Shown piece by piece: positions 1 through 9,272 of a stretch of DNA of 64,000 bases. Source of the DNA: Solimonas variicoloris DSM 15731 (lineage in GTDB: Bacteria; Pseudomonadota; Gammaproteobacteria; Nevskiales; Nevskiaceae); the NCBI RefSeq assembly GCF_000382285.1, contig NZ_KB907932.1, positions 88,972 to 152,971 on the forward strand, read 5' to 3'. The position numbers and the translations under genes were made by a program. Position 1 is the first letter of the stretch. Each line of letters starts with the position of its first letter. Under the pieces are notes generated by a model, which had not been told where the DNA came from, ran no database searches, and was given only the letters and a program-made list of their open reading frames with translations.

Positions 1-727
1 CGATCAGACCGCTGCGCCGCGGCAGGCGTGCGAGACGCTGCTCGACGCGCGCCTCGGCCTGGCCGTGCAGGGCCGGGAAGCCGCCATCGAGCGGCACGTC
101 GAGCTGGGCACGCGGCAGCTCGATCGCGTTGCACGACTGCGCGAACGCCACCGGAATGCGGAAGTGGCTTTCATACGCCGCCGCGTAGGCCGGCGCCGGA
201 TAGCGGAAGCGCAGGCGGCTGAAGCGTTCGACGTCGCCGTGCAGCATGCGTCCGAAGCGGGCGATCGCGGCAAAGATCGATTCGATGAAGTAGATCGCGG
301 CGGCCCCGCCATCGCGCGGCTCGCCGGCGCCGCGCAGCGTCAGCCGCGCGATATCGCCATCCTCCTCGAGGCGCACGTCGATCAGCGGATTGATCAGCGT
401 GCGCACCCAGTCGAACACGCGCACCGCGTCGCGCAGCGTCGGGCTGGTCGCCAGGAAGGTGCCGATGTCCGGCAGATAGTCGAACGCGAAGGTTTCGCCG
501 AGCACGAACGGAAAGTGCTGGCTGCGCGCGCGCGCGACGCAGGCGACCATCGCCTGTTCGAGCCGCGGGCGGCTGACCGTCGCGTCCTCGAGATGGATCA
601 GGTCGGTCTCGATGCCGAGTTCGTCGAACACCGGCTGGATGTTGAAGCCGCACAGCGCCGCTGCCTTCACCCAGTTCGGCAGGGTGATGAACGGAATCGG
701 TTCCTCGTGCAGCGGCGCGCGGTTCAT
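1..727 (-). CDS. AraC-family transcriptional regulator, N-terminal part (cut by window edge)
   Basis: The frame is open from ATG at 727 to base 1, giving 242 residues without a stop, so the gene continues outside the window. The N-terminus reads MNRAPLHEEPIPFITLPNWV, followed by text typical of the arabinose-binding-like sensor domain of OruR/ArgR-like AraC regulators (FNIQPVFDELGI near residue 24, FVLGETFAFDYLPDIGTFL near 75, and an RLRFRYPAPAY stretch near 175). The C-terminal helix-turn-helix that would prove DNA binding lies beyond the edge. The gene follows sucB on the same strand after a 164-base gap that holds two strong hairpins, so it is probably transcribed separately. The ligand cannot be told from this fragment. 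Confidence 0.75.
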   Translation of the reverse strand, partial: MNRAPLHEEPIPFITLPNWVKAAALCGFNIQPVFDELGIETDLIHLEDATVSRPRLEQAMVACVARARSQHFPFVLGETFAFDYLPDIGTFLATSPTLRDAVRVFDWVRTLINPLIDVRLEEDGDIARLTLRGAGEPRDGGAAAIYFIESIFAAIARFGRMLHGDVERFSRLRFRYPAPAYAAAYESHFRIPVAFAQSCNAIELPRAQLDVPLDGGFPALHGQAEARVEQRLARLPRRSGLI

Positions 728-787
728 GGCCCTGCAGTATGCCGGAGCGGCGTCCGCCGGCGGACCGGCGGCGGGCGGCCGAAACGC

Positions 788-814
788 ATCGGGCCCGCGT
801 CCGGCGGGCCCGAT
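788..814 (-). terminator. Perfect 11-bp hairpin between sucB and the AraC-type gene
   Basis: ATCGGGCCCGC pairs with GCGGGCCCGAT across the loop GTCCG. There is no U-run on either side. It lies in the gap after sucB and may help end sucAB transcription or separate it from the regulator gene. Confidence 0.45.
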
Positions 815-831
815 GGGGTGACAGCGAGAGT

Positions 832-882
832 GCCCTGCGCTGCCGGCAGCCGTCGCGCACGACGGCATGCCGGCCGCAGGGC
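832..882 (-). terminator. Long stem-loop directly after sucB
   Basis: Three nested arms pair in order: GCCCTGCG with CGCAGGGC, GCCGGCA with TGCCGGC, and GCCGTCG with CGACGGC, around the loop CGCA. This gives about 22 paired bases with two small bulges. It starts 10 bases after the sucB stop codon. No U-tract follows, so it is a stability hairpin or a non-canonical terminator rather than a textbook intrinsic terminator. Confidence 0.55.
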
Positions 883-891
883 GCGGTCGCG

Positions 892-2121
892 TTACAGCTG
901 CAGCAGCAGCTTGGCCGGATCCTCGAGGCACTCCTTGATCGTGCGCAGCGCCAGCACGGCTTCCTTGCCGTCGATGATGCGGTGATCGTAGGACATCGCC
1001 AGGTACATCATCGGGCGGATGACGATCTCGCCGTTGACGACGACCGGGCGCTCGGTGATGCCGTGCATGCCGAGGATCGCCGACTGCGGTGGGTTCAGGA
1101 TCGGCGTCGACATCATCGAGCCGAAGATGCCGCCGTTGGTGATCGAGAACGTGCCGCCGGTGAGGTCTTCCATCGTCAGCTTGTTGGCCTTGGCGCGCAC
1201 GCCGAAGTCGACAATGGCCTTCTCGATGCCGGCCAGCGACAGCTGATCGGCATCACGCAGGATCGGCACCACCAGACCGCGCTCCGACGAGACGGCGATG
1301 CCGATGTCGTAGTAGCCGTGATAGATGATGTCGTTGCCGTCGATCGACGCATTGACGACCGGGAACTTCTTCAGCGCCTCGACCGCCGCGCGCACGAAGA
1401 AGCTCATGAAGCCGAGCTTGACGCCGTGCGCCTTCTCGAACTCGGTCTTGTACTTGGCGCGCAGATCCATCACGGCCTTCAGATCGACCTCGTTGAAGGT
1501 CGTCAGCATCGCCGTCGTGTTCTTGGCTTCGAGCAGGCGCTCGGCGATGCGCGCGCGGATGCGCGTCATCGGCACGCGCTGCTCTTCGCGGGCGCCGAGC
1601 ACCTTCGGCGCGGCCGGGGCCGGCGCGGCAGCGGGCTTGGCGGCCGGGGCCGCGGCCTTCGGCGCGGCGGCGTAGGCCTTGACGTCCTCGACCGTCAGGC
1701 GGCCGCCCTTGCCGGTGCCGGTGATCTGGTTGGCCGACAGGCCCAGCTCGGAGAGCAGCTTGCGCACGGCCGGGCTCTGGCCGTCTTCCGACGACATCGC
1801 CGCTTCGCTCGCCACCGCCTTGGTCGGCGCCGATTCGTTCTTGGCTGCCTCGCTCTTGGCTTCCGCCTTCGGCGCCGCCGCGGCGCCTTCCTCGAGAATG
1901 CCGAGGATGTCGCCGGCCTGCACCGTGGCGCCGGCCTCGATGCGGATCTCCTTGATCACGCCATCAGCCGTCGCCGGCACTTCGAGCATGACCTTGTCCG
2001 TCTCGAGGTCGAGCAGATTCTGCTCGCGCGACACGGCGTCGCCGGCCTTGACGTGCCAGCCGGCAACGGTCGCCGAAGAGACCGATTCCGGGAGATTGGG
2101 GACTTTGATTTCGATGGCCAT
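892..2121 (-). CDS. sucB: Dihydrolipoyllysine-residue succinyltransferase, E2 of 2-oxoglutarate dehydrogenase
   Basis: This is the 409-residue E2 core of the 2-oxoglutarate dehydrogenase complex, which moves the succinyl group from lipoamide to CoA in the TCA cycle. The lipoyl domain spans residues 1-77, with the modified lysine K43 in [11 protein letters not shown]. An Ala/Pro/Lys linker follows, then the peripheral subunit-binding domain near 113-150 ([26 protein letters not shown]) and the catalytic domain. The active-site motif is SYDHRIIDG, with His380 and Asp384. The start ATG at 2121 lies 91 bases after sucA. The lipoamide dehydrogenase gene (lpd), often third in this operon, is absent; an AraC-type gene follows instead. 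Length and motifs are normal. Confidence 0.97.
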   Translation of the reverse strand: MAIEIKVPNLPESVSSATVAGWHVKAGDAVSREQNLLDLETDKVMLEVPATADGVIKEIRIEAGATVQAGDILGILEEGAAAAPKAEAKSEAAKNESAPTKAVASEAAMSSEDGQSPAVRKLLSELGLSANQITGTGKGGRLTVEDVKAYAAAPKAAAPAAKPAAAPAPAAPKVLGAREEQRVPMTRIRARIAERLLEAKNTTAMLTTFNEVDLKAVMDLRAKYKTEFEKAHGVKLGFMSFFVRAAVEALKKFPVVNASIDGNDIIYHGYYDIGIAVSSERGLVVPILRDADQLSLAGIEKAIVDFGVRAKANKLTMEDLTGGTFSITNGGIFGSMMSTPILNPPQSAILGMHGITERPVVVNGEIVIRPMMYLAMSYDHRIIDGKEAVLALRTIKECLEDPAKLLLQL

Positions 2122-2212
2122 TATTTGGGGGTTCCTGTCCGTTTTCTTCTAACTGTCTGGTGGTACGCGGAGCCGGCTTGCGCCGGCTCCGCGCTGCCCT
2201 CGCGGGCCTTCG

Positions 2213-5065
2213 TCAAATCCGCTTGCCGCCGGTCAGCGCTTCCTGCACGACCTCGGCCTGCTCCTTCTGGTGGACCTTCAGGTAGCCGACCGCGGTGGTC
2301 GAAGCGCCCTTGCGCGTCGAGTACAGCAGCTGATGCTGCGGCTGCAGGTACGCGGCGAGGCGGTGCTTGATCTGGTACCAGGCGCCCTGGTTCTCCGGCT
2401 CTTCCTGGCACCAGACGATGTCCTTGGCGTTCGGGTAGCTGGCCAGCACCTGCTCGTAGCCGGCGCGCGGGAACGGATAGAGCTGTTCGATGCGCACCAG
2501 CGCGACGTTGTCGAGCTTGTCCTTCTGGCGCGCCTGGAGCAGGTCGAAGTAGACCTTGCCCGAGCAGAACACGATGCGGGTCACCTTCTGCGCGTCGAGC
2601 GCCTCGACTTCCGGGATCACGGTCTGGAAACCGCCCTTGGTCAGATCGTCGAGCGTCGACACCGACAGCGGGTGGCGCAGCAGCGACTTCGGCGTCGCCA
2701 CGATCAGCGGCAGGCGCAGCGAGCGCTTCATCTGGCGACGCAGCATGTGGAACATCTGCGCCGGCGTCGACGGCACGCAGACCTGCTGGTTGTTCTCGGC
2801 GCAGAGCTGCAGGTAGCGCTCGATACGCGCCGACGAGTGCTCCGGACCCTGGCCCTCGTAGCCGTGCGGCAGGAACACCGTCAGGCCGCAGAGGCGACCC
2901 CACTTGGCCTGGCCCGAGGAGATGAACTGGTCGAACAGCACCTGCGCGCCGTTGGCGAAGTCGCCGAACTGCGCTTCCCAGATCACCAGCGAATCCGGAT
3001 CGGTCGTCGAGTAGCCGTACTCGAAGCCGAGCACGCCCTCTTCCGACAGCAGCGTGTCGTTGACGACGAAGCCGTACTTGTCATCGACGAGGTGGCGCAG
3101 CGGCGTGTAGCGCTGGCCGTTCTTGTAGTCGTGGATCGTCGCGTGACGGTGGAAGAAGGTGCCGCGGCGCGCGTCCTGGCCGCACAGGCGGACGTGGAAG
3201 CCGTCCTTGATCAGCGAGGCGTAGGCCATGGTCTCGGCGAAGCCCCAGTCCATCGGCAGGTCGCCAGCCGCCATCTTGGCGCGGTCTTCCCAGATCTTGA
3301 TGACGCGCGGATGCAGCGTGAAGCCTTCCGGCGTCTTCAGCAGCTGCTCGGACAGCGCCTGCAGCGACTTCTGGGTGATCGTCGTGTCGACCGGGCTGTC
3401 CCAGGTACCTTCCTTGTACTTGGCCCAGTTGACGGTGTGCTTGTTGCCGACCAGGCCCAGCGTCACGCGCGCCGGGTTCTCGCCCTTGTCGAGGCCTTCG
3501 CGGTATTCCTTGACCAGGGTCTCGGCGTCGCCCTTGGCGATGGTGCCTTCTTCCTCGAGCTTCTTGGCGTACAGCGTCAGCGTCGTCGGCTGCTTCTTGA
3601 TGACTTCGTACATCACCGGGCTGGTGACGCTCGGCTCGTCGGCCTCGTTGTGGCCGAGGCGGCGGTAGCAGCAGATGTCGACGATGACGTCCTTGTGGAA
3701 CTCGTTGCGGAAGTCCATCGCCAGGCGCGTCACGAAGGTCACCGCCTCCGGATCGTCACCGTTGACGTGGAACACCGGCGCCTCGAGCATCTTGGCGAGG
3801 TCCGTGCAGTAGCGCGAGGTGCGCGCTTCCTTGCGGCGCTGCGCCTCGATCGGGTCCGGCGTGGTGAAGCCGATCTGGTTGTTGACGATGATGTGCATCG
3901 TGCCGCCGGTCGCGTAGCCCTTCGACTGCGACAGCTGCAGCGTCTCCATCACCACGCCCTGACCGGCGAAGGCGGCGTCGCCGTGGATCAGCACCGGCAC
4001 GATCTTCTGGCCGGCCTCGTCGCTGCGCCGCGTCTGGCGGGCCTTGACCGAGCCTTCGACGACCGGATTGACGATCTCCAGGTGCGAAGGATTGAAGGCC
4101 AGCACCAGATGCACGCGCTTGCCGTCGACTTCGACGTCGGTCGAGAAACCCATGTGGTACTTGACGTCGCCGGCGCGCGACAGCGCCTCGACCGAGTACT
4201 TGCCCTCGAATTCGGCGAACAGATCCTTCGGCGACTTGCCGAGGGTATTGATCAGCACGTTGAGGCGGCCGCGGTGGGCCATGCCGATGACGATCTCCTC
4301 GACGTCGCGCGCCGCGCAGGCGCGCAGGATCTCGTCCATCGCCGGGATCAGCGAGTCGCCGCCTTCCAGCGAGAAGCGCTTCTGGCCGACGTACTTGTTG
4401 TGCAGGTAGCGTTCGAGACCTTCGGCGGCGACCAGCTGCTTGAGCACGTCGCGCTTGCGTTCGATGCCGATCTTCGGCTGGAACGCGACCGATTCGAGGC
4501 GCTTCTGGATCCAGCGCTTCTCGGAGGTCTCGGTCAGGTACATGTACTCGGCACCGATGGTGTCCGTGTACACGCTCTTGAGGATGCGGATGATCTCCTT
4601 GAGCGGCAGGCGGTCGGCACTGGCCGCCAGCGTGCCGGTATTGAAGACCGTCTCCATGTCCTCGGCGCCGAGGCCGTGGAAGGCCGGATCGAGATCCGGA
4701 ATGATGTCGGCCGGCGCGAGACCGAGGGGGTCGAGCTTGGCGGCCTGATGGCCGCGCACGCGGTAGTAGTTGATCAGGCGCAGCACGCCGGCCTGTTTCT
4801 CGGCGGCCTTGGCGTCGAAGCCGGCTTCGGCCGCAACCACGCGGCGCGGCTCGCGCGCCAGGCGTTCGAAGCGCGCGATCACCTCGCTGTGCGGCGTCTC
4901 GCGCGGCGCGCTCTGATCCTGGATCAGGCGGAAGTACGCCCGCCAGCTCGGATCCACCGATTCCGGGTCTTCGAGGAACTGCTCGTAGAACGCTTCGACG
5001 TAGGGCGCGTTGGCCCCATTGATCGAAGACGACTCAATGAAGTTCTGGTACTTGCTGGTCGCCAT
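2213..5065 (-). CDS. sucA: 2-oxoglutarate dehydrogenase E1 component
   Basis: This 950-residue thiamine-diphosphate enzyme decarboxylates 2-oxoglutarate and reductively succinylates the E2 lipoyl arm. The N-terminal segment that anchors E1 to E2 is present (VEAFYEQFLEDPESVDPSW, residues 23-41). The ThDP-binding region runs from GDAAFAGQGVVMETLQ to IIVNNQIGFTT. The central IGMAHRGRLNVLIN and the transketolase-like C-terminal EGQGPEHSSARIERYLQL are also typical. It begins at ATG 5065 and is followed by sucB, so the two form an operon. The 96 bases upstream to galU hold no other gene and would carry the promoter. Confidence 0.98.
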   Translation of the reverse strand: MATSKYQNFIESSSINGANAPYVEAFYEQFLEDPESVDPSWRAYFRLIQDQSAPRETPHSEVIARFERLAREPRRVVAAEAGFDAKAAEKQAGVLRLINYYRVRGHQAAKLDPLGLAPADIIPDLDPAFHGLGAEDMETVFNTGTLAASADRLPLKEIIRILKSVYTDTIGAEYMYLTETSEKRWIQKRLESVAFQPKIGIERKRDVLKQLVAAEGLERYLHNKYVGQKRFSLEGGDSLIPAMDEILRACAARDVEEIVIGMAHRGRLNVLINTLGKSPKDLFAEFEGKYSVEALSRAGDVKYHMGFSTDVEVDGKRVHLVLAFNPSHLEIVNPVVEGSVKARQTRRSDEAGQKIVPVLIHGDAAFAGQGVVMETLQLSQSKGYATGGTMHIIVNNQIGFTTPDPIEAQRRKEARTSRYCTDLAKMLEAPVFHVNGDDPEAVTFVTRLAMDFRNEFHKDVIVDICCYRRLGHNEADEPSVTSPVMYEVIKKQPTTLTLYAKKLEEEGTIAKGDAETLVKEYREGLDKGENPARVTLGLVGNKHTVNWAKYKEGTWDSPVDTTITQKSLQALSEQLLKTPEGFTLHPRVIKIWEDRAKMAAGDLPMDWGFAETMAYASLIKDGFHVRLCGQDARRGTFFHRHATIHDYKNGQRYTPLRHLVDDKYGFVVNDTLLSEEGVLGFEYGYSTTDPDSLVIWEAQFGDFANGAQVLFDQFISSGQAKWGRLCGLTVFLPHGYEGQGPEHSSARIERYLQLCAENNQQVCVPSTPAQMFHMLRRQMKRSLRLPLIVATPKSLLRHPLSVSTLDDLTKGGFQTVIPEVEALDAQKVTRIVFCSGKVYFDLLQARQKDKLDNVALVRIEQLYPFPRAGYEQVLASYPNAKDIVWCQEEPENQGAWYQIKHRLAAYLQPQHQLLYSTRKGASTTAVGYLKVHQKEQAEVVQEALTGGKRI

Positions 5066-5161
5066 GTCTGTTACTGCTCTCGTCTGTGTGTTCGTGTCAC
5101 CCCGGCGTCCCCAAGCTTGGGCGGCTTCCCCATCGAGTCGTGTGTGGATTCGCCGCCGGTG

Positions 5162-6067
5162 CTACGCCTTGGCCCTTTTCTTGTCCTGTTCGTGCCAGCC
5201 GGCGGTGAGTTCGCTCAGGTAGGCGCGGAAATCGTCGGCCAGTTCCGGATGCTTGAGGCCGAATTCGACGTTGGCGCGCAGATAGCCGAGCTTCGAACCG
5301 CAGTCGTGGCGCACGCCTTCGAATTCGTAGGCGAGCACGGTCTGCTCGTTGAGCATCAGGCTGATCGCGTCGGTCAGCTGGATTTCGCCACCGGCGCCGC
5401 GCTGCGTGCGCTCCAGCAGCTTGAAGATGCGCGGCGTCAGGATGTAGCGGCCGACCACGGCGAGATTGCTCGGCGCGTTCTCCGGCTTGGGCTTCTCGAC
5501 CATCTTGCGGATCTCGGACAGACCCGGGCCGATCGGCTGCACGTCGACGATGCCGTAGCTCGACACGTCCGCCTGCGGCACGCGCTGGGTCGCCAGCACG
5601 CTGGTGCCGTACTGCTGGTAGACGCGGTGCATCTGCGACAGGCAGGGCTGCAGGCGGCCGTCGATGAGGTCGTCGGCGAGGATCACGTAGAAGTCCTCGT
5701 CGCCGACCGCCGGCCAGGCCTGCAGCACGGCGTGGCCGAGGCCGAGCGCCTCGGCCTGGCGGATGTAGATGCAGGTGACGCCCGGCGGCACGATGTCCTG
5801 CACGGTCTCGAGCAGCTTGTTCTTGCCGCGGGCGGCGAGCTCGGCTTCGAGTTCATAGGCCTTGTCGAAGTGATCCATGATGGAATTCTTCGAACGGCCG
5901 GTGATGAAGATCAGCTCCTGGGCGCCGGCGCTGATCGCTTCCTGGACCGCATACTGGATCAGCGGCTTGTCGACGACCGGCAGCATTTCCTTGGCGCTGG
6001 CCTTGGTGGCCGGCAGGAAGCGGGTGCCGAGACCGGCGACCGGGAAGACCGCTTTGCGAATGCGCAT
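5162..6067 (-). CDS. galU: UTP--glucose-1-phosphate uridylyltransferase
   Basis: This 301-residue enzyme makes UDP-glucose from UTP and glucose-1-phosphate, feeding lipopolysaccharide, exopolysaccharide and trehalose synthesis. The nucleotidyltransferase signature FPVAGLGTRFLPATKA lies at residues 8-23, followed by KEMLPVVDKPLIQYAV. The later motifs ILADDLIDG, GGEIQLTDA and EGVRHDCGSKLGYL are characteristic of GalU. It begins 25 bases after the stop of the MaoC-like gene on the same strand, so the two may be cotranscribed, with no evident functional link. Confidence 0.97.
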   Translation of the reverse strand: MRIRKAVFPVAGLGTRFLPATKASAKEMLPVVDKPLIQYAVQEAISAGAQELIFITGRSKNSIMDHFDKAYELEAELAARGKNKLLETVQDIVPPGVTCIYIRQAEALGLGHAVLQAWPAVGDEDFYVILADDLIDGRLQPCLSQMHRVYQQYGTSVLATQRVPQADVSSYGIVDVQPIGPGLSEIRKMVEKPKPENAPSNLAVVGRYILTPRIFKLLERTQRGAGGEIQLTDAISLMLNEQTVLAYEFEGVRHDCGSKLGYLRANVEFGLKHPELADDFRAYLSELTAGWHEQDKKRAKA

Positions 6068-6092
6068 GAGAGCTCCTTTAAGCCTGACGATT

Positions 6093-6959
6093 TTAGCGCA
6101 GTAGGCCGGTCAAATGGACCTTGTCCGAGTTGCGCGCCAGCAGCGCGAATTCGATACCGTTCCCGCTGCCGTGCTCGCCGATGCCGTGGGCGAACTTCAG
6201 CGCCGCCCGGCCCGGCAGGAACAGCGGCTGGCGGAACTGCACGTCGAGCAGCTGCGGCTCGCCTTCGAGGTGATCGGCGAGCAGCGCCGTGCAGTGCGCT
6301 GCCGACCACATGCCATGGGCGATGTGACGCTTGAAGCCGAACAGCCGGGCCGGCAGCGGCGCGAGATGAATCGGGTTGAAGTCCTTGCCGACCTTGGCGT
6401 AGCGGCGGCCGATGTCAGCCGGCGCGTCGACGGCGATGTAGTCCGACAGGCTGGCCGGCAGCGGCGCCGGCTTGGCGGCCGGCTTCTTCGGCCCCGGGGT
6501 GCGGTAGAGCGTGGTCATCACCTCGTTCCAGACCTCGGCGCCGTCGACCGTGACGCTGGAGACGATGTCGAACTCCAGGCCCTGGCGCACTTCGCGCGCC
6601 TCGCCGAGGCGCACGTCGAAATCGTAGCTCTCGCCGGTGCCGAGGCCGCGCACCTGCTCGATGCGGTTGCGCACGTGCACGAGGCCGAGCAGCGGCAGCG
6701 GGAACTGCGGCTGCGTCATCAGGTGCAGGTGCAGGGCCGCGGCCATCACGTGCGGGAAGGTGATCGGCAGCGTGTGGCTGTCGGCGAAGCCGCAGACCTG
6801 GCGGTAGTCGGACAGCTGCTGCGCCGAGACGCGCACGCCCTTGACCTGCACGCCGTACTGCGGAATGCGCGGCTTGCCCTTGGGCCGGCGCAGCACGGTG
6901 GTCGCCGCCTTCAGATAGAGGCCTTCCGCCGAGGGCAGCCGGGCGAGCGTCGCGTTCAT
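6093..6959 (-). CDS. MaoC-like (R)-enoyl-CoA hydratase family protein
   Basis: The product has 288 residues in a double hot-dog arrangement. The C-terminal half carries the hydratase-2 signature KDFNPIHL followed by LFGFKRHIAHGMW, with the Asp and His that normally hydrate the enoyl-CoA double bond. The N-terminal half lacks that motif but keeps similar length, as in bidomain MaoC dehydratases. The start ATG at 6959 has an AGGGG ribosome site nine bases upstream, which decides it over longer frames. It is separated from ccmI by 71 fairly AT-rich bases that could hold its own promoter. The physiological substrate, whether fatty acid, PHA precursor or other, is unknown. Confidence 0.85.
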   Translation of the reverse strand: MNATLARLPSAEGLYLKAATTVLRRPKGKPRIPQYGVQVKGVRVSAQQLSDYRQVCGFADSHTLPITFPHVMAAALHLHLMTQPQFPLPLLGLVHVRNRIEQVRGLGTGESYDFDVRLGEAREVRQGLEFDIVSSVTVDGAEVWNEVMTTLYRTPGPKKPAAKPAPLPASLSDYIAVDAPADIGRRYAKVGKDFNPIHLAPLPARLFGFKRHIAHGMWSAAHCTALLADHLEGEPQLLDVQFRQPLFLPGRAALKFAHGIGEHGSGNGIEFALLARNSDKVHLTGLLR

Positions 6960-7030
6960 CAAAATCCCCTTGTTTTTCAATTCAATGCTGTTGGTTCGAT
7001 GCGCCGGCCGCAAGCTTCGCAGGATGCCAC

Positions 7031-8251
7031 TCAGGGCACTTGCCGGTCGATCACCAGTTCGAGCGGTGAGCCGGCCTCGGCGCGGCTGGCAGGATGGCTG
7101 CCCTCGAGATCGCCGGACAGCGCCTGCGCGCCAGCGCCGCTCGTCAGGCGGGCCGTGACCACCCAGCGCTCGAAGGCCGACAGCTTCATCGCCGGCATCA
7201 TCGCCTGGCTGTCGTCGAGCGTGACGCTCAGCGGCAGCTGCGGCGACGCGATGCGCTGCACCGCCAGCGGCATCGGCGGGCCGTTCTCGGCCTTGGCGAA
7301 CACCATCAGCGTCATGCCCGGCTTGAGCTGCGCGCGCAGCGCGTCGGCGAGGCGCACGTGCACTGTCAGCTGCACGCCGGACGGCGCGGCCGCCGGTTTC
7401 GGCGGCAGGGTCTGGCCGGTCTTGGCGGCGAGCGCCGGCAGCTGCTGGTCGAGGATCGCGGCCAGATCTTCCGGCGGCGACAGCTCGCGCAGCTTGAGCC
7501 AGTGCGCGTAGGCCGCCGCCGCGTCGTCGGCCTGCAGCGCGGCGAGGCCGGCGTACCAGAGCGCCTCGACGTTGCCCGGATCGAGCGTCAGCGCCTGCTC
7601 GAACAGCGGGCGCGCCGGGCGCAGATCGCGCTGCGGATTGGCCATGCCCTGCGCCGCGCCGGCCGCGATCAGCCACTCGGCCTGCGGCTGGGCGACGCTG
7701 AGGGCGTTGGCGCGGCTGTAGGCCTGCGCCGCGTCGGAGTAGCGCTGCAGCACCAGATAGGCGCGGCCGAGCATCGCCCAGCCCTGCGCGTCGTCCGGCG
7801 CCGACTTCAGGCGTCGCTCGAGCTGCCCGACCATGCCGTCGATCATCTGCTGCTCGGCGGCCTGCGGATCGCGCTGCGCCAGCTCGATCAGCGCCCGCGT
7901 CCGCCAGCTGCCTTCGAGCCAGTAGCCGAGGCCGGCCAAGGCGCCGAGCAGCAGCACCAGCGCGAGCGCCAGACCGCGCCGCCGCGGCGCCGACTCGCCG
8001 GCCTCGGCGGCGGCGGCGGCGTCATCGAGCAGGCGCGCGCCGGCCTCGTCGCGCAGCTGCTGCGCCGATTCGGCGTCGAGCGTGCCGGCGGCGACGTCGG
8101 CGTCGATCTCGGCGACGCGCGTTTCGTAGGCGATCACATTGGCGCGCTTGCGGCGCAGCGTGGCGGCGGTCGCCCGCGCCCACAGCGGCCGGGTCAGCCA
8201 CAGCCCGGCGGCCACGGCGATGGCCGCCATCACGACGATGAGCAGGGTCAC
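7031..8251 (-). CDS. ccmI: Cytochrome c-type biogenesis protein CcmI
   Basis: This 406-residue protein presents apocytochrome c to the CcmF/CcmH ligation complex. It has two N-terminal membrane segments (about residues 2-19 and 91-110, LALALVLLLGALAGLGYWLEG) with a coiled cytoplasmic loop between them. TPR repeats follow (DDAQGWAMLGRAYLVLQRY, DPGNVEALWYAGLAALQ). The C-terminal part is a periplasmic domain. GTG at 8251 is chosen because it overlaps the ccmH stop (GTGA) and gives the usual MTLLIVV membrane start. It is the last gene of the ccm operon. Confidence 0.93.
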   Translation of the reverse strand: MTLLIVVMAAIAVAAGLWLTRPLWARATAATLRRKRANVIAYETRVAEIDADVAAGTLDAESAQQLRDEAGARLLDDAAAAAEAGESAPRRRGLALALVLLLGALAGLGYWLEGSWRTRALIELAQRDPQAAEQQMIDGMVGQLERRLKSAPDDAQGWAMLGRAYLVLQRYSDAAQAYSRANALSVAQPQAEWLIAAGAAQGMANPQRDLRPARPLFEQALTLDPGNVEALWYAGLAALQADDAAAAYAHWLKLRELSPPEDLAAILDQQLPALAAKTGQTLPPKPAAAPSGVQLTVHVRLADALRAQLKPGMTLMVFAKAENGPPMPLAVQRIASPQLPLSVTLDDSQAMMPAMKLSAFERWVVTARLTSGAGAQALSGDLEGSHPASRAEAGSPLELVIDRQVP

Positions 8252-8751
8252 GAACGGTTTTCCGGTGGTCGGCGCGCGTCGTCGCCCGCCTCGTCGGCGA
8301 GCACCTGGCGCAGCGCGGCGGCGTCGACCGCGGTCGCGGCCGGCGCGGCGCGGCGGGCGCGCACGAAGCGCAGCGCGACCGCGAGCGCGATCAGCAGCAC
8401 GACAAACGGCCCGCCCCACAGCAGCCAGGTCTTGGCCTTGAACGGCGGCCGGTACAGCACGAAGTCGCCGTAGCGGTCGGTCAGGTAACGCTTGATCTCG
8501 GCATCGCTGCGGCCGGCGCGGATCTGCGTCTCGACCTGCTGACGCAGGTCGGCGGCGAGCGGCGCGTTGGAATCGGCGATCGTCTGGTTCTGGCAGACCA
8601 GACAGCGCAGTTCGTTGATCAGCGTCTGGTAGCGCGCCTGCTGCTCGGCGTCGAGCTCGGCAGCGCGCAGCGGCGCGCCGGGCAGCGCCAGCAGCAGGCC
8701 GGCGAGCAGCGCCAGCGGCGCAAACCGGGATTTCAGCGTTCCGCGCTTCAC
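8248..8751 (-). CDS. ccmH: Cytochrome c-type biogenesis protein CcmH (CcmL-type)
   Basis: This 167-residue thiol protein reduces or holds apocytochrome cysteines before haem attachment. A signal peptide covers residues 1-31. The diagnostic LRCLVCQNQ motif places the redox cysteines at 50 and 53. A membrane helix follows near 108-126 (WLLWGGPFVVLLIALAVAL). The GTG start at 8751 overlaps the ccmG stop in the string GTGA, and its end overlaps the ccmI start in the same way. The short length matches the single-domain form, in which CcmI is a separate protein, rather than the fused E. coli CcmH. Confidence 0.95.
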   Translation of the reverse strand: MKRGTLKSRFAPLALLAGLLLALPGAPLRAAELDAEQQARYQTLINELRCLVCQNQTIADSNAPLAADLRQQVETQIRAGRSDAEIKRYLTDRYGDFVLYRPPFKAKTWLLWGGPFVVLLIALAVALRFVRARRAAPAATAVDAAALRQVLADEAGDDARRPPENRS

Positions 8752-9272
8752 GGCTTGGCTCCCTGCAGCAGCGGCGCGACGCGCTCGCGCCAGACCGCTT
8801 CCGATAGCGGACCGATCTGCTTGTAGACGATGGTCCCCGCCGTATCGAGCACGAAGGTCTCCGGCGCGCCGTAGACGCCCCAGTCGAGGCCCATCGCGCC
8901 CTGCGGATCGGCGATCACGGTGCGGTACGGATTGCCGTGCCGGGCCAGCCAGTCGGCGCCGTCGGCGTCGGTGTCCTTGTAGTCGACGCCGACGATCTCG
9001 ACGCCCTGCGCCGCCAGCTGCATCAGGAACGGATGCTCGACGCGGCAGGCCGCGCACCAGCTGGCGAAGAAATTGACGAGCACCGGCCGGCCCTGGAGGT
9101 CGGCGAGCGTGTAGGTCTGCTGCGGCGCCCCAAGCACCGCCAGCGAGAACGCCGGCGCCGGCTTGCCGATCAGCGGGCTCGGCACTTCGCGCGGATCGTG
9201 GCGCAGGCCGATCGCGAACAGCACGACCAGGCCGATCAGGACCAGCGCGGGAACCAGATAGCGCAGGCGCAT
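8748..9272 (-). CDS. ccmG: Thiol:disulfide interchange protein CcmG/DsbE
   Basis: This 174-residue membrane-anchored thioredoxin-fold protein keeps apocytochrome c or CcmH reduced in the periplasm. An N-terminal anchor spans residues 5-23. The active site is FFASWCAACRVEHP with Cys73 and Cys76. The downstream VYGAPETFVLD loop with its cis-proline is typical of DsbE. ATG at 9272 overlaps the ccmF stop (ATGA). Confidence 0.95.
   Translation of the reverse strand: MRLRYLVPALVLIGLVVLFAIGLRHDPREVPSPLIGKPAPAFSLAVLGAPQQTYTLADLQGRPVLVNFFASWCAACRVEHPFLMQLAAQGVEIVGVDYKDTDADGADWLARHGNPYRTVIADPQGAMGLDWGVYGAPETFVLDTAGTIVYKQIGPLSEAVWRERVAPLLQGAKP

Noticed and set aside
65..985. Long plus-strand open frame across the AraC-type gene and sucB end
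   Set aside because: It is an antisense reading of two real minus-strand genes. Its protein is Arg/Ala/His rich with no family text, as expected from GC-rich DNA.
2270..6334. 1354-codon plus-strand open frame over sucA and galU
   Set aside because: The opposite strand encodes full-length sucA and galU with all motifs. The plus-strand reading is rich in Arg, Val, Asp and His and has no domain.
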